9,392 nt of DNA from Eubacteriaceae bacterium (GTDB taxonomy: Bacteria > Bacillota_A > Clostridia > Eubacteriales > Anaerofustaceae), in contig JAITGT010000085.1 in NCBI GenBank assembly GCA_031280495.1, positions 1-9,392 on the forward strand, written 5' to 3'. Positions 1-5,733 of this stretch are shown piece by piece. The translations under genes and the position numbers were made by a program. The number at the start of each line of letters is the position of its first letter. The first letter of the stretch is position 1. The notes under the pieces were generated by a model, which made no database searches, was not told where the DNA came from, and saw only the letters and a program-made list of their open reading frames with translations.

Positions 1-96
1 GATAGCACAAGGGATCCTGAATGGGCCGCTTTGCTGCTGCGAACCAATATTCAACTGACCTTGAATGGAAAACTGGTAAATCAAGCTAATTTATGA
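1..96 (+). CDS. C-terminal end of a probable transposase (partial)
   Basis: Frame 1 is open from the first base to a TGA at 94-96 and gives about 31 residues, starting DSTRDPEWAALLLRTNIQ and ending NGKLVNQANL. The fragment is too short to show catalytic residues. The transposase reading rests mainly on the terminal-repeat-like sequence that overlaps the stop codon. The gene begins before the window. If the element is IS256-like, the missing part would hold the DDE catalytic domain. Confidence is low because another protein tail next to an AT-rich spacer could look the same. Confidence 0.35.
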   Translation, partial: DSTRDPEWAALLLRTNIQLTLNGKLVNQANL

Positions 97-117
97 CACT
101 TTTCGGGATAGTGCACC
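1..117 (+). mobile_element. Right end of an insertion sequence (IS256-like, tentative)
   Basis: The left edge carries the tail of an open frame followed at once by a sequence (95-117) that on the opposite strand begins GGTGCACTATCCCGAAAAG and continues TGTCA. This layout, with the transposase stop codon inside a terminal repeat ending in a GTGTCA-like block, resembles IS256/mutator-type element ends. The left end lies outside the window, so neither the paired inverted repeat nor the target duplication can be seen. The family name is a pattern match from memory. The element could equally belong to another IS family or be a remnant. Confidence 0.4.
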
Positions 118-126
118 AATAATTAC

Positions 127-156
127 GCAGAGCCCTCGAATTATTGAGGACTCTGC
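127..156. terminator. Hairpin between the IS end and metY, possible bidirectional terminator
   Basis: An inverted repeat starting GCAGAGCCCTCGA and closing on CTCTGC forms a 13-position stem with one internal C/A mismatch and one G-T wobble around a four-base ATTA loop. It lies downstream of both convergent units: the IS tail on the plus strand and metY on the minus strand. Neither side has a clear run of T (plus-strand flank TTTGCC, minus-strand flank GTAATTATT). It may therefore be a weak or Rho-assisted terminator, or simply an RNA-stabilising hairpin. Confidence 0.4.
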
Positions 157-221
157 TTTGCCATTCCAAGCTTTTATTGCTTGTACGGCGGTTTTCGATT
201 TGCCGTTATAGACGTGATGCG

Positions 222-1514
222 TCATTTTGACGCTTCCAGCGCATCTGAAAGCGCCTCCAAAATGTCGTCCGCATTCTCTATTCCAATAGAAAGCCGTATA
301 GTCGAAGGCGTAATGCCGCTTGCCTCAAGCTCTTGCGGGCTCATCTGGGAATGCGTCGTTGACGCTGGGTGTATGACCAGGCTCTTTACGTCCGCAACAT
401 TTGCGAGATTCGAGAAAAGCTTTAGGCTGTTAATGAAGGAGCGCGCCGCTTCAAGCCCCCCGTTTATTTCAAAAGTGAAAATCGACCCGCCGCCTTTAGG
501 AAAGTACTTGCCATAAAGAGCGTGGTCGCGGTTTTCTTGGAGCATTGGATGGTTTACCCTTTTGACGCGCGGGTGCGAAGCAAGAAACTGGACAGTTTTT
601 TCCGTATTCTCTACATGCCGCTCGACGCGCAAGCCCAGTGTTTGCAAACTCTGCAAGAGCATGAAAGAGTTCATCGGGCTGAGCACAGCGCCGGTGTCAC
701 GCAGGTAGGCTGCGCGCAGTTTGGCAATAAAAGCCTGCGCGCCCGCAATATTTGTGAAAACTGCGCCGTGGTAGCTAGGGTTTGGCTCGCTTAGGCTAGG
801 GAATTTTCCACTTGCCGCCCAGTCGAACCTGCCAGAATCAATAACGACGCCTCCCATAGCCACTCCATGCCCGCCGATAAATTTCGTTGCGGAGTGCACA
901 ACAATATCGCATCCATACTCAATTGGGCGAAGCAGAAAAGGAGTGGCAAATGTGTTGTCAATGATTACTGGTATGCCATGCGCGTGCGCAATTTCCGATA
1001 TTTTCTCTAGATCAAGAAGAGTGCAATTTGGGTTGCCCATGGATTCAATAAAGACAGCCTTTGTGTTCTCCATGATTGCCGCTTCAACTCGAAGAGGGTC
1101 GCTTGCGTCAACAAAGCTGCAGTCGATGCCCAATTCCTTAAAGGTATGGGCAAAAAGGTTGTATGTGCCGCCATATATGGCAATGTCAGAGACAATGTGG
1201 GCGCCAGCGCCCATGATATTTAGCATAGCGCCTGTAACAGCCGCCGCGCCGGACGAAAAAGCCAATGCCCCTTGCCCGCCTTCCAGCGCCGCCATTCTCT
1301 TTTCAAACACGTCTGTTGTCGGGTTGCCTAAGCGTGTGTAAATGTAGCCGGGATCTGTGAGCGCAAACCTGTTGGCTGCAGTTTCAAAGCTGTCAAATAC
1401 GTAGGATGTTGTCATGTAAATTGGCACCGCCCGCGCATCCGTCGATGGATCTGGGGTTTCCTGGCCCGCGTGCACCGCTAGTGTCTCAAATCGATATTTC
1501 GGCTCTTCTGACAT
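222..1514 (-). CDS. metY: O-acetylhomoserine aminocarboxypropyltransferase (O-acetylhomoserine sulfhydrylase)
   Basis: This 430-residue cytoplasmic PLP enzyme of the Cys/Met metabolism family joins O-acetylhomoserine with sulfide to give homocysteine, so methionine can be made without the cystathionine route. Visible landmarks are the N-terminal VHAGQETPDPSTDARAVPIY segment (14-33), YTRLGNPT (59-66) with Tyr59 and Arg61 that contact PLP phosphate in this fold, the SSGAAA loop (87-92), Asp186 in IIDNTFATP, the Schiff-base Lys211 in HSATKFIGGHG, and Arg407 in STIRLSIGIE for the substrate carboxylate. Length and the SLSEPNPSYHG stretch fit MetY better than shorter MetB or MetC. The ATG at 1514 has a GAAAGGG site upstream. 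The gene appears monocistronic, with its own promoter candidate, and no SAM riboswitch or T-box fits in the short leader. Methionine gamma-lyase activity cannot be excluded from motifs alone. Confidence 0.93.
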   Translation of the reverse strand: MSEEPKYRFETLAVHAGQETPDPSTDARAVPIYMTTSYVFDSFETAANRFALTDPGYIYTRLGNPTTDVFEKRMAALEGGQGALAFSSGAAAVTGAMLNIMGAGAHIVSDIAIYGGTYNLFAHTFKELGIDCSFVDASDPLRVEAAIMENTKAVFIESMGNPNCTLLDLEKISEIAHAHGIPVIIDNTFATPFLLRPIEYGCDIVVHSATKFIGGHGVAMGGVVIDSGRFDWAASGKFPSLSEPNPSYHGAVFTNIAGAQAFIAKLRAAYLRDTGAVLSPMNSFMLLQSLQTLGLRVERHVENTEKTVQFLASHPRVKRVNHPMLQENRDHALYGKYFPKGGGSIFTFEINGGLEAARSFINSLKLFSNLANVADVKSLVIHPASTTHSQMSPQELEASGITPSTIRLSIGIENADDILEALSDALEASK

Positions 1515-1537
1515 TTGTTGCCCTTTCTATTGGTAAA

Positions 1538-1567
1538 ACTGTATTTTTTAGCTATTGAAGTGTTCAA
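1538..1567 (-). promoter_or_regulatory. Candidate sigma-70 promoter for metY
   Basis: On the minus strand TTGAAC (1567-1562) is followed after 18 bp by TACAGT (1543-1538). This places the start of transcription near 1531 and leaves a short leader containing the GAAAGGG ribosome site. An alternative is TTGCAC (1596-1591) with a weak TTTTAT box 17 bp downstream. The spacer is AT-rich. The choice between the two cannot be settled by inspection. Confidence 0.35.
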
Positions 1568-1642
1568 ATAAAAACAAAAGCATGCGTATTGTGCAATTAT
1601 TTTTTACTAATCAGCCGCATTGCAGTAGAAATCGTTTTCCTA

Positions 1643-1672
1643 TTGACAAGCCCTTTGCGCCTATGCTAAAAT
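1643..1672 (+). promoter_or_regulatory. Orphan extended -10 promoter on the plus strand
   Basis: A perfect TTGACA (1643-1648), an 18-bp spacer and TAAAAT (1667-1672) preceded by TGC give an extended -10 promoter pointing right. No gene lies downstream on this strand: a terminator follows within about 75 nt, and beyond that the DNA is the 3' end of a gene on the other strand. The predicted start of transcription is near 1679. Confidence 0.65.
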
Positions 1673-1678
1673 AATCCT

Positions 1679-1753
1679 GCGGGTAAATCCTGTAATTAAA
1701 AACGATACAAAGCGACGGTAAAACGGTGATTATTCGCCGTTTTACTGTTTTTT
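1679..1753 (+). ncRNA. Candidate small RNA of about 75 nt
   Basis: The segment is bounded by a strong plus-strand promoter and an intrinsic terminator, which is the layout of an independently transcribed small RNA. The predicted transcript has a 5' single-stranded A-rich part (1679-1714, starting near GCGGGTAAATCC) and a 3' terminator stem with a six-U tail. No start codon with a ribosome site and usable frame is present between promoter and terminator. I do not recognise it as a known RNA family. It lies between the starts and ends of two minus-strand genes, so it does not overlap either coding region. The evidence is positional only; expression is inferred. Confidence 0.5.
1715..1753 (+). 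terminator. Rho-independent terminator of the plus-strand unit
   Basis: The arms ACGGTAAAACGGTG (1715-1728) and CGCCGTTTTACTGT (1735-1748) pair over 14 bp with two G-U wobbles around an ATTATT loop, and six T follow (1748-1753). The T run exists only in the plus-strand direction. On the minus strand the stem is followed by CGCTTTG, so it would be a poor terminator for metY readthrough or for the J-protein gene. Confidence 0.75.
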
Positions 1754-1768
1754 GCGCCAATCGCCGCT

Positions 1769-2464
1769 TTAGTCGCTGATTCGCCTTCTTTTACGCAGCG
1801 ATCGCACAATTGCCAGCGTCAAAGACGCAGGCATTAGGGAAATCGAGCAGGCGAGCAGGGGAATGATCAGCAAGTTTTCAAATATGGAAAAGGGCTCATA
1901 AAGAAAAGAGACTGAGACAATGTTATATATCAGCGAATACAAAAGAGCGTACACAATGCTCACAAAAAACACGTCGATGCGGACATCAAAGCGGATTCCG
2001 ACAAATATAATGACTGAGAGCACAAGCAGTACAGAATAAGAAGCGATAAGTATAATTTCCATTGTATACGAGGATGTTATGCAATACAAAATCCATATAA
2101 TTGTGGAAAAGACAAACGCGCCCTTTCCGGGAGCCGTGTTCCACGTTTCCACTTCACCAATGGCTACATAAAGCCGCTTTTCTTTGGGCGGCTTTTCTTC
2201 CATTTTTCGCACGCTCGTGGCAGCAGCGCGATCCTGCCTCGTGCGGGCAGCGGAAGCGGAATAGCTCAAGTCGTACATCTCCCTCTTTTGCGCATCTGAA
2301 AGAGTGTCATAGGCAACATTGACTTCCTGCATTATTCTTTCAGCAAAGGCTTTGTCGCCTTTGTATATGTCTGGATGAAACTTTTTCGCAAGCGTTTTAT
2401 AGGCGGTGCGAATTTCATCCTGCGAAGCGTTTCTTTTTACTCCCAATGTCTTGTAGTAGTCCAT
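1769..2464 (-). CDS. Membrane-anchored J-domain (DnaJ-like) protein
   Basis: This 231-residue protein has an N-terminal J domain (about 1-66: [20 protein letters not shown], then the HPD triad at 30-32 and helix-3/4 residues to about 65). A charged linker (70-98) follows, then about four hydrophobic segments near 117-134, 136-156, 163-188 and 196-222 and a basic tail RKRRR. J domains stimulate Hsp70 (DnaK) ATPase. The Gly/Phe, zinc-finger and peptide-binding regions of true DnaJ are missing, so this is a specialised co-chaperone likely to recruit DnaK to the membrane; its client is unknown. The start at 2464 is preferred over the upstream in-frame ATG at 2539 because AAGGGG lies 6 nt before it, the J domain begins there, and the predicted promoter leaves a leader of about 95 nt. 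Confidence 0.85.
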   Translation of the reverse strand: MDYYKTLGVKRNASQDEIRTAYKTLAKKFHPDIYKGDKAFAERIMQEVNVAYDTLSDAQKREMYDLSYSASAARTRQDRAAATSVRKMEEKPPKEKRLYVAIGEVETWNTAPGKGAFVFSTIIWILYCITSSYTMEIILIASYSVLLVLSVIIFVGIRFDVRIDVFFVSIVYALLYSLIYNIVSVSFLYEPFSIFENLLIIPLLACSISLMPASLTLAIVRSLRKRRRISD

Positions 2465-2565
2465 ATTTTCCCCTTGCTCTGCGCTTTGCAAAGAGATGCG
2501 CCGAGCTTTCATGCAAATGGCGGGAAACGCTGATAGCATTTATCGAACCATTTGGCAATATAAAA

Positions 2566-2593
2566 ATTATAGCACAAGCGCACACTCTTGCAA
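2566..2593 (-). promoter_or_regulatory. Sigma-70 promoter for the J-domain protein gene
   Basis: On the minus strand a perfect TATAAT (2571-2566) lies 16 bp downstream of TTGCAA (2593-2588). Transcription would start near 2559, giving a leader of about 95 nt before the ATG at 2464. This leader covers the upstream in-frame ATG at 2539, which lacks a ribosome site. Confidence 0.6.
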
Positions 2594-2639
2594 GGGCGCA
2601 TTCGTTATCCGAATCCTCTGCATACGCATGCCGAACTTG

Positions 2640-2668
2640 TTGCCGTTGATGCGCTAATAGCGTAAAAT
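2640..2668 (+). promoter_or_regulatory. Possible promoter overlapping the start of the first CHR gene
   Basis: TTGCCG (2640-2645), a 17-bp spacer and TAAAAT (2663-2668) form a reasonable promoter whose -10 box overlaps the ATG at 2667. Transcription would then start near 2675, almost exactly at the next in-frame ATG (2676). A small CGCT-AAT-AGCG hairpin (2652-2662) lies in the spacer. The prediction is weak, and a promoter further upstream is possible. Confidence 0.3.
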
Positions 2669-3260
2669 GAGCGGTATGAAAGAGAAAAACAAAAAACAGG
2701 GCATGCGCCTGTTTGAAATATTTTGCGTGTTTTTTAAGATTGGCGCCTTTACATTTGGCGGCGGGTACGCAATGATTTCCCTTATTCAGAGAGAAGTTGT
2801 CGAAGTGCGCAATTGGATTCGGGAAGAAGAGGCTTTAGACATATTTGCAATTTCGCAAAGCTGCCCTGGCGTTCTTGCCATCAACGCGGCAACATTTGTT
2901 GGCAATCGAGTTGCAGGCGTTGCAGGCGGGGCCGCGGCAACGCTTGGCACTGTTTTGCCATCTTACTTAAGCATTCTGGCAGTTGCGTACTTTTATACCC
3001 AGTTTCGCTCAAATGAGTGGGTGGTTTATGCTTTTCAGGGGATCCGCGCAACGGTTGGCGTGCTGCTCATTCAGGCGGTCGTCCTGCTTGCACGCTCAAC
3101 AAAACCGAATGCCGCGCAGATTTTCGTGATGATTGCTGCCTTTATTGCCGTTGCTGTCTTTGATGCCCCAACGACTGCAGTCATCCTTGCCTTTGCCGCA
3201 ATGGGACTGGCTTACGGAGCCTATCGATCTTTTCGAGAGAGGGATGGCAAAAATGGCTGA
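2667..3260 (+). CDS. Chromate transporter family (ChrA/CHR) protein, first half-size subunit
   Basis: This is a 197-residue membrane protein of the short-chain CHR family. Pairs of such half-size proteins act together in place of the single two-domain ChrA that exports chromate. Conserved signatures are FGGGYAM (30-36), Trp50 after the VVEVRNW helix, SCPGVLAINAATFVG (65-79), LPSY (97-100) and GIRATVGVLL (125-134). Hydrophobic helices fill the remainder, and a charged tail ends RERDGKNG. The classic FGGP motif reads FGGG here, as is common in short-chain members, so chromate as substrate is a family-based guess and another anion is possible. No good ribosome site precedes 2667. Starts at 2676 or 2703 are alternatives, and 2676 would fit a leaderless mRNA. 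The stop overlaps the start of the partner gene. Confidence 0.85.
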   Translation: MSGMKEKNKKQGMRLFEIFCVFFKIGAFTFGGGYAMISLIQREVVEVRNWIREEEALDIFAISQSCPGVLAINAATFVGNRVAGVAGGAAATLGTVLPSYLSILAVAYFYTQFRSNEWVVYAFQGIRATVGVLLIQAVVLLARSTKPNAAQIFVMIAAFIAVAVFDAPTTAVILAFAAMGLAYGAYRSFRERDGKNG

Positions 3261-3801
3261 AATGTTTTGGGTCTTCTTTCGAATCGGTTTAGTTTCTTTT
3301 GGCGGCGGGTACGCCATGGTCTCCCTTTTTGTGGAGGAAATAACGGGCCATGGCTGGATGAATGCTGAGTCTGTTTTTGATTTTGTCGCTGTGTCCTACT
3401 CCACCCCCGGGCCGTTTTCCGTGAATATGGCAACTTTTGTCGGAGCAAAGGTCGCTGGTGCCGCTGGTGCGGCGGCTTCCACGCTCGGCCTCATTCTGCC
3501 TTCTTTTCTCATCTTGACTGCGGTTTCTCAAGCCGTAGGGACCCTGCCAAAGAGCAAGGCGGCGAATGCCGCGCTGAAGGCGCTTAGAGCCGTTGTAGTC
3601 GCATTGGTTGCAGCAGCGGCTATTTCGGCTCTCAAAATCGCGCTTTTTAGCTCAACGGGAGGGCTCGACATAAGAAGCTGCGCAATTTTTGCTATGACTG
3701 GCGCCTTTCAGGCATTACGAAAAAAAACGCACCCAATTCTGCTCATTGGCATCGGATGCGTATTGGGTCTATTGCTGTATGGTTTCATAGGAAGGCCTTA
3801 A
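3253..3801 (+). CDS. Chromate transporter family (ChrA/CHR) protein, second half-size subunit
   Basis: A protein of about 182 residues and a paralogue of its upstream neighbour: FFRIGLVSFGGGYAM (8-22), Trp35 in GHGWM, STPGPFSVNMATFVG (50-64), ILPSF (81-85) and LRAVVVALV (111-119). It should form the second half of a heteromeric CHR transporter, inserted in the opposite orientation. Three in-frame ATG codons (3244, 3253, 3262) are possible. I chose 3253 because GAGAGAGGG (3235-3243) then sits 9 nt upstream, whereas it would abut the ATG at 3244. The gene overlaps the upstream gene by about 8 bp, which suggests translational coupling. The open frame extends further 5' inside the neighbour but without a start signal. 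Its TAA shares bases with the stop codon of the opposing gene. Confidence 0.85.
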   Translation: MAEMFWVFFRIGLVSFGGGYAMVSLFVEEITGHGWMNAESVFDFVAVSYSTPGPFSVNMATFVGAKVAGAAGAAASTLGLILPSFLILTAVSQAVGTLPKSKAANAALKALRAVVVALVAAAAISALKIALFSSTGGLDIRSCAIFAMTGAFQALRKKTHPILLIGIGCVLGLLLYGFIGRP

Positions 3802-4646
3802 AAACTGCCTCCATGCCCGCCGTGGCTTCTGCCGCTGGAGCTGGTGTGAAAGCCGCCGCCCCCCCCGCCAGAGCGATCCTCGTCCGTTTGCTTTCTAACT
3901 TTTGTCACATTTGAGTAAAGGAAAATGTCCTGTGAGCTATTGAGCACAAAGCTTTCGCTGCGAATATAGCTGCCGGCATAGGGCTGAGGGCGGGCAGTGT
4001 TCATTGAGCCTCGCAAGATCAGCACACAGGCAACCGACAAAATGGCGCTGGCTCCAAAGACAATGGGAAGCCGGTCAGTCCAATTTGGTTGCGCGTTTTC
4101 ATATCCGTCGCCTATTGGCTGGCCATTTTCGCCAAAGTAGTCACTGTAGTCATTGTCCAAACCTGCTTGCAGAATCGAGCGCGCGCTTTCTGCGAAAATA
4201 TTGAAGGCTTGGTAAGCGTCCCCGTCTGAGAGATAGGGGAGGGCCTCAGCCATAATCGAGTCAATGGAGTCCCTAAAATAAAGCTCGGCGTTTCGGTATG
4301 TCGACAGATGCCATGTGCGCCCTCCCATATTGACGAGCAAAAGTGCGCCATGCCCCTCATCTCCGGCGCCGTAGCCGTTAAAGTCGAAGTAGTCGTCTGC
4401 ATACTCTTCGTCCGATTTTCCCTGCGTGTCCCAAACTGTCAAAATGGCAAGATCCACCTTGTACTCTTCCACAATCGCCAGAAGCTTGGTACTCAGCTCT
4501 CTCTCTTGGCTGTCGTCTAGCTGCCTTGCATTGTCAACGACACGCGGCAGGGTTGCATTGAAGCCCGAAAAGGTGGCTGCAAAGGCGCTTGAAGCAAACA
4601 GGCAGAGCAGGGATAAAGCAGCCAGCAATGCAAAATATTTTTTCAT
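3798..4646 (-). CDS. TPM-domain protein, exported and membrane-anchored (YdjH/YgcG-like)
   Basis: This 282-residue protein starts with a signal peptide (1-23, ending ASSAFA). It continues with a TPM domain (about 33-165): VVDNARQLDDSQERELSTKL (37-56), DLAILTVWDT (65-74) and GDEGHGALLLVNMGGRTWHL (95-114). One transmembrane helix lies near 193-212, and a low-complexity Gly/Ser/His tail follows (259-282, ending SHGGHGGSF) as in many family members. In B. subtilis the comparable YdjH is a membrane partner in the PspA-YdjG-YdjH-YdjI system; TPM domains in plants assist photosystem II repair. A GAGGCGG site precedes the ATG and the upstream gene ends 13 bp away, so it is the last gene of the cluster. 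Eight consecutive G on the coding strand (3859-3866) encode part of the glycine run and could slip. Confidence 0.85.
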   Translation of the reverse strand: MKKYFALLAALSLLCLFASSAFAATFSGFNATLPRVVDNARQLDDSQERELSTKLLAIVEEYKVDLAILTVWDTQGKSDEEYADDYFDFNGYGAGDEGHGALLLVNMGGRTWHLSTYRNAELYFRDSIDSIMAEALPYLSDGDAYQAFNIFAESARSILQAGLDNDYSDYFGENGQPIGDGYENAQPNWTDRLPIVFGASAILSVACVLILRGSMNTARPQPYAGSYIRSESFVLNSSQDIFLYSNVTKVRKQTDEDRSGGGGGGFHTSSSGRSHGGHGGSF

Positions 4647-4659
4647 TTTTCCGCCTCAC

Positions 4660-5724
4660 TCACACAATCCAGTAGGCGGCAAGCCCGCCGACAGCAGAAA
4701 AGGCGGCGAACAGCCCTATCAGCCACATCCAAAACTTGCCCCAGTCTGTAGGAAGCTTTCCCACAAATTTGCCGGTTTGTCCATTCATGGCATAAGAAAA
4801 AACCTTTCCGGCAAATGTAACGCGCAGCATCCAAACGGGGAGAAGGGCATAGCGGATCCTGGAGCTTTGAAGGCGAATGCTGCTGTTCTGCGTGCCTTCA
4901 AGCGCGTAGCCAGAGCAAGTTGACTGAAACACCGCTATGGTGGAATTGCGGATGCGCTCATTTGCTAAAGGCATGCACTGCTGAGCGTCCACATCATAGC
5001 GGTCCGCAAAGAAGCCTGAAAGGTAGCCTGGCTCGAAATCTTTGAATGCGGAATAGTCAAACGGCTCAATTGCCTGCATATAAGTGTCATCTGCTTTTGT
5101 CGAGCCGTCCACAGGCACGTCGTCAAAGGCGATTTTCCCAGAGCGCTTTAGGGCATAATGATCTGTTTTTGTGTAAACATAGTTTCTGTCCGACCAACTT
5201 GTGCTTGTCATGCCCTTAAATGTGATGTTTGCCTGGGCTGAACATCCAAAAAGCCAAAATGGAACATAGATTCCTTTTATTTCTTCTAAGACATTTTGGG
5301 TGCGAAATGCCTTTGGCAAGAAGAATTTTTTACGAAAGAAGGACTCGAAAGTGCTGGTTGCGTCTTTTTTTTCTAGTTTAAAAGGAATGATGGCATCAGG
5401 TTTCAGCAAGCCAGATATGTTTTTTTCGAAAACCGCTGGGTTTCCGCAGTAAGGGCAGCTCGAAGCGGCTGCCTCATCCTCTGATACAATTTCGCCGCCG
5501 CAAGAGGGGCAGGTATAGGAAACCACGCCTTCCAGGACGCCTGCCCCCGGATCGGATCCGGTTTCTGCCCAGTCAAACGAGTCTTCCCCCGCAGTCGATT
5601 CATACTCTTCAATCGCCTCAACGGCAAAATCTGTGCCGCAGTGGTCGCACTGCATTTTTTGCTTTGAGGAGTCAAAGCGCAGGGCGGCCCCGCAATTTGG
5701 GCATTTATACTCAGCGACGGCCAT
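4660..5724 (-). CDS. Double zinc-ribbon membrane protein (YdjG-like, often mislabelled PriA-like)
   Basis: This 354-residue protein has two N-terminal zinc ribbons with ligand pairs Cys8/Cys11 and Cys26/Cys29, then Cys72/Cys75 and Cys90/Cys93. An acidic linker separates the two ribbons. A large domain (about 105-325) contains the family blocks IKGIYVPFWLFG (149-160), RYALLPVWML (291-300) and SYAMNGQTGKFVGKLP (310-325). A C-terminal transmembrane helix spans about 331-351. No helicase motif is present, so database labels such as PriA helicase for this family come from the zinc ribbon only. B. subtilis YdjG has this layout and helps anchor a PspA/SPFH complex. AGGAGG lies 5 nt before the ATG and overlaps the stop region of the upstream gene, indicating coupled translation in one operon. 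Confidence 0.85.
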   Translation of the reverse strand: MAVAEYKCPNCGAALRFDSSKQKMQCDHCGTDFAVEAIEEYESTAGEDSFDWAETGSDPGAGVLEGVVSYTCPSCGGEIVSEDEAAASSCPYCGNPAVFEKNISGLLKPDAIIPFKLEKKDATSTFESFFRKKFFLPKAFRTQNVLEEIKGIYVPFWLFGCSAQANITFKGMTSTSWSDRNYVYTKTDHYALKRSGKIAFDDVPVDGSTKADDTYMQAIEPFDYSAFKDFEPGYLSGFFADRYDVDAQQCMPLANERIRNSTIAVFQSTCSGYALEGTQNSSIRLQSSRIRYALLPVWMLRVTFAGKVFSYAMNGQTGKFVGKLPTDWGKFWMWLIGLFAAFSAVGGLAAYWIV

Positions 5725-5733
5725 GGCAGCCTC

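Noticed and set aside
181..1341. Several plus-strand open frames of 90-132 codons across the metY gene
   Set aside because: They lie opposite a clearly conserved PLP enzyme, lack ribosome sites and show no recognisable motif; they are complementary-strand shadows.
1515..1642. A SAM riboswitch or T-box leader for metY
   Set aside because: The space before metY is short and AT-rich, with no long paired structures or T-box-like sequence; promoter candidates leave only a very short leader.
2464..2539. A longer J-domain protein starting at the upstream ATG (2539)
   Set aside because: No ribosome site there, the added 25 residues are unlike the family, and an AAGGGG site precedes the ATG at 2464 where the J domain begins.
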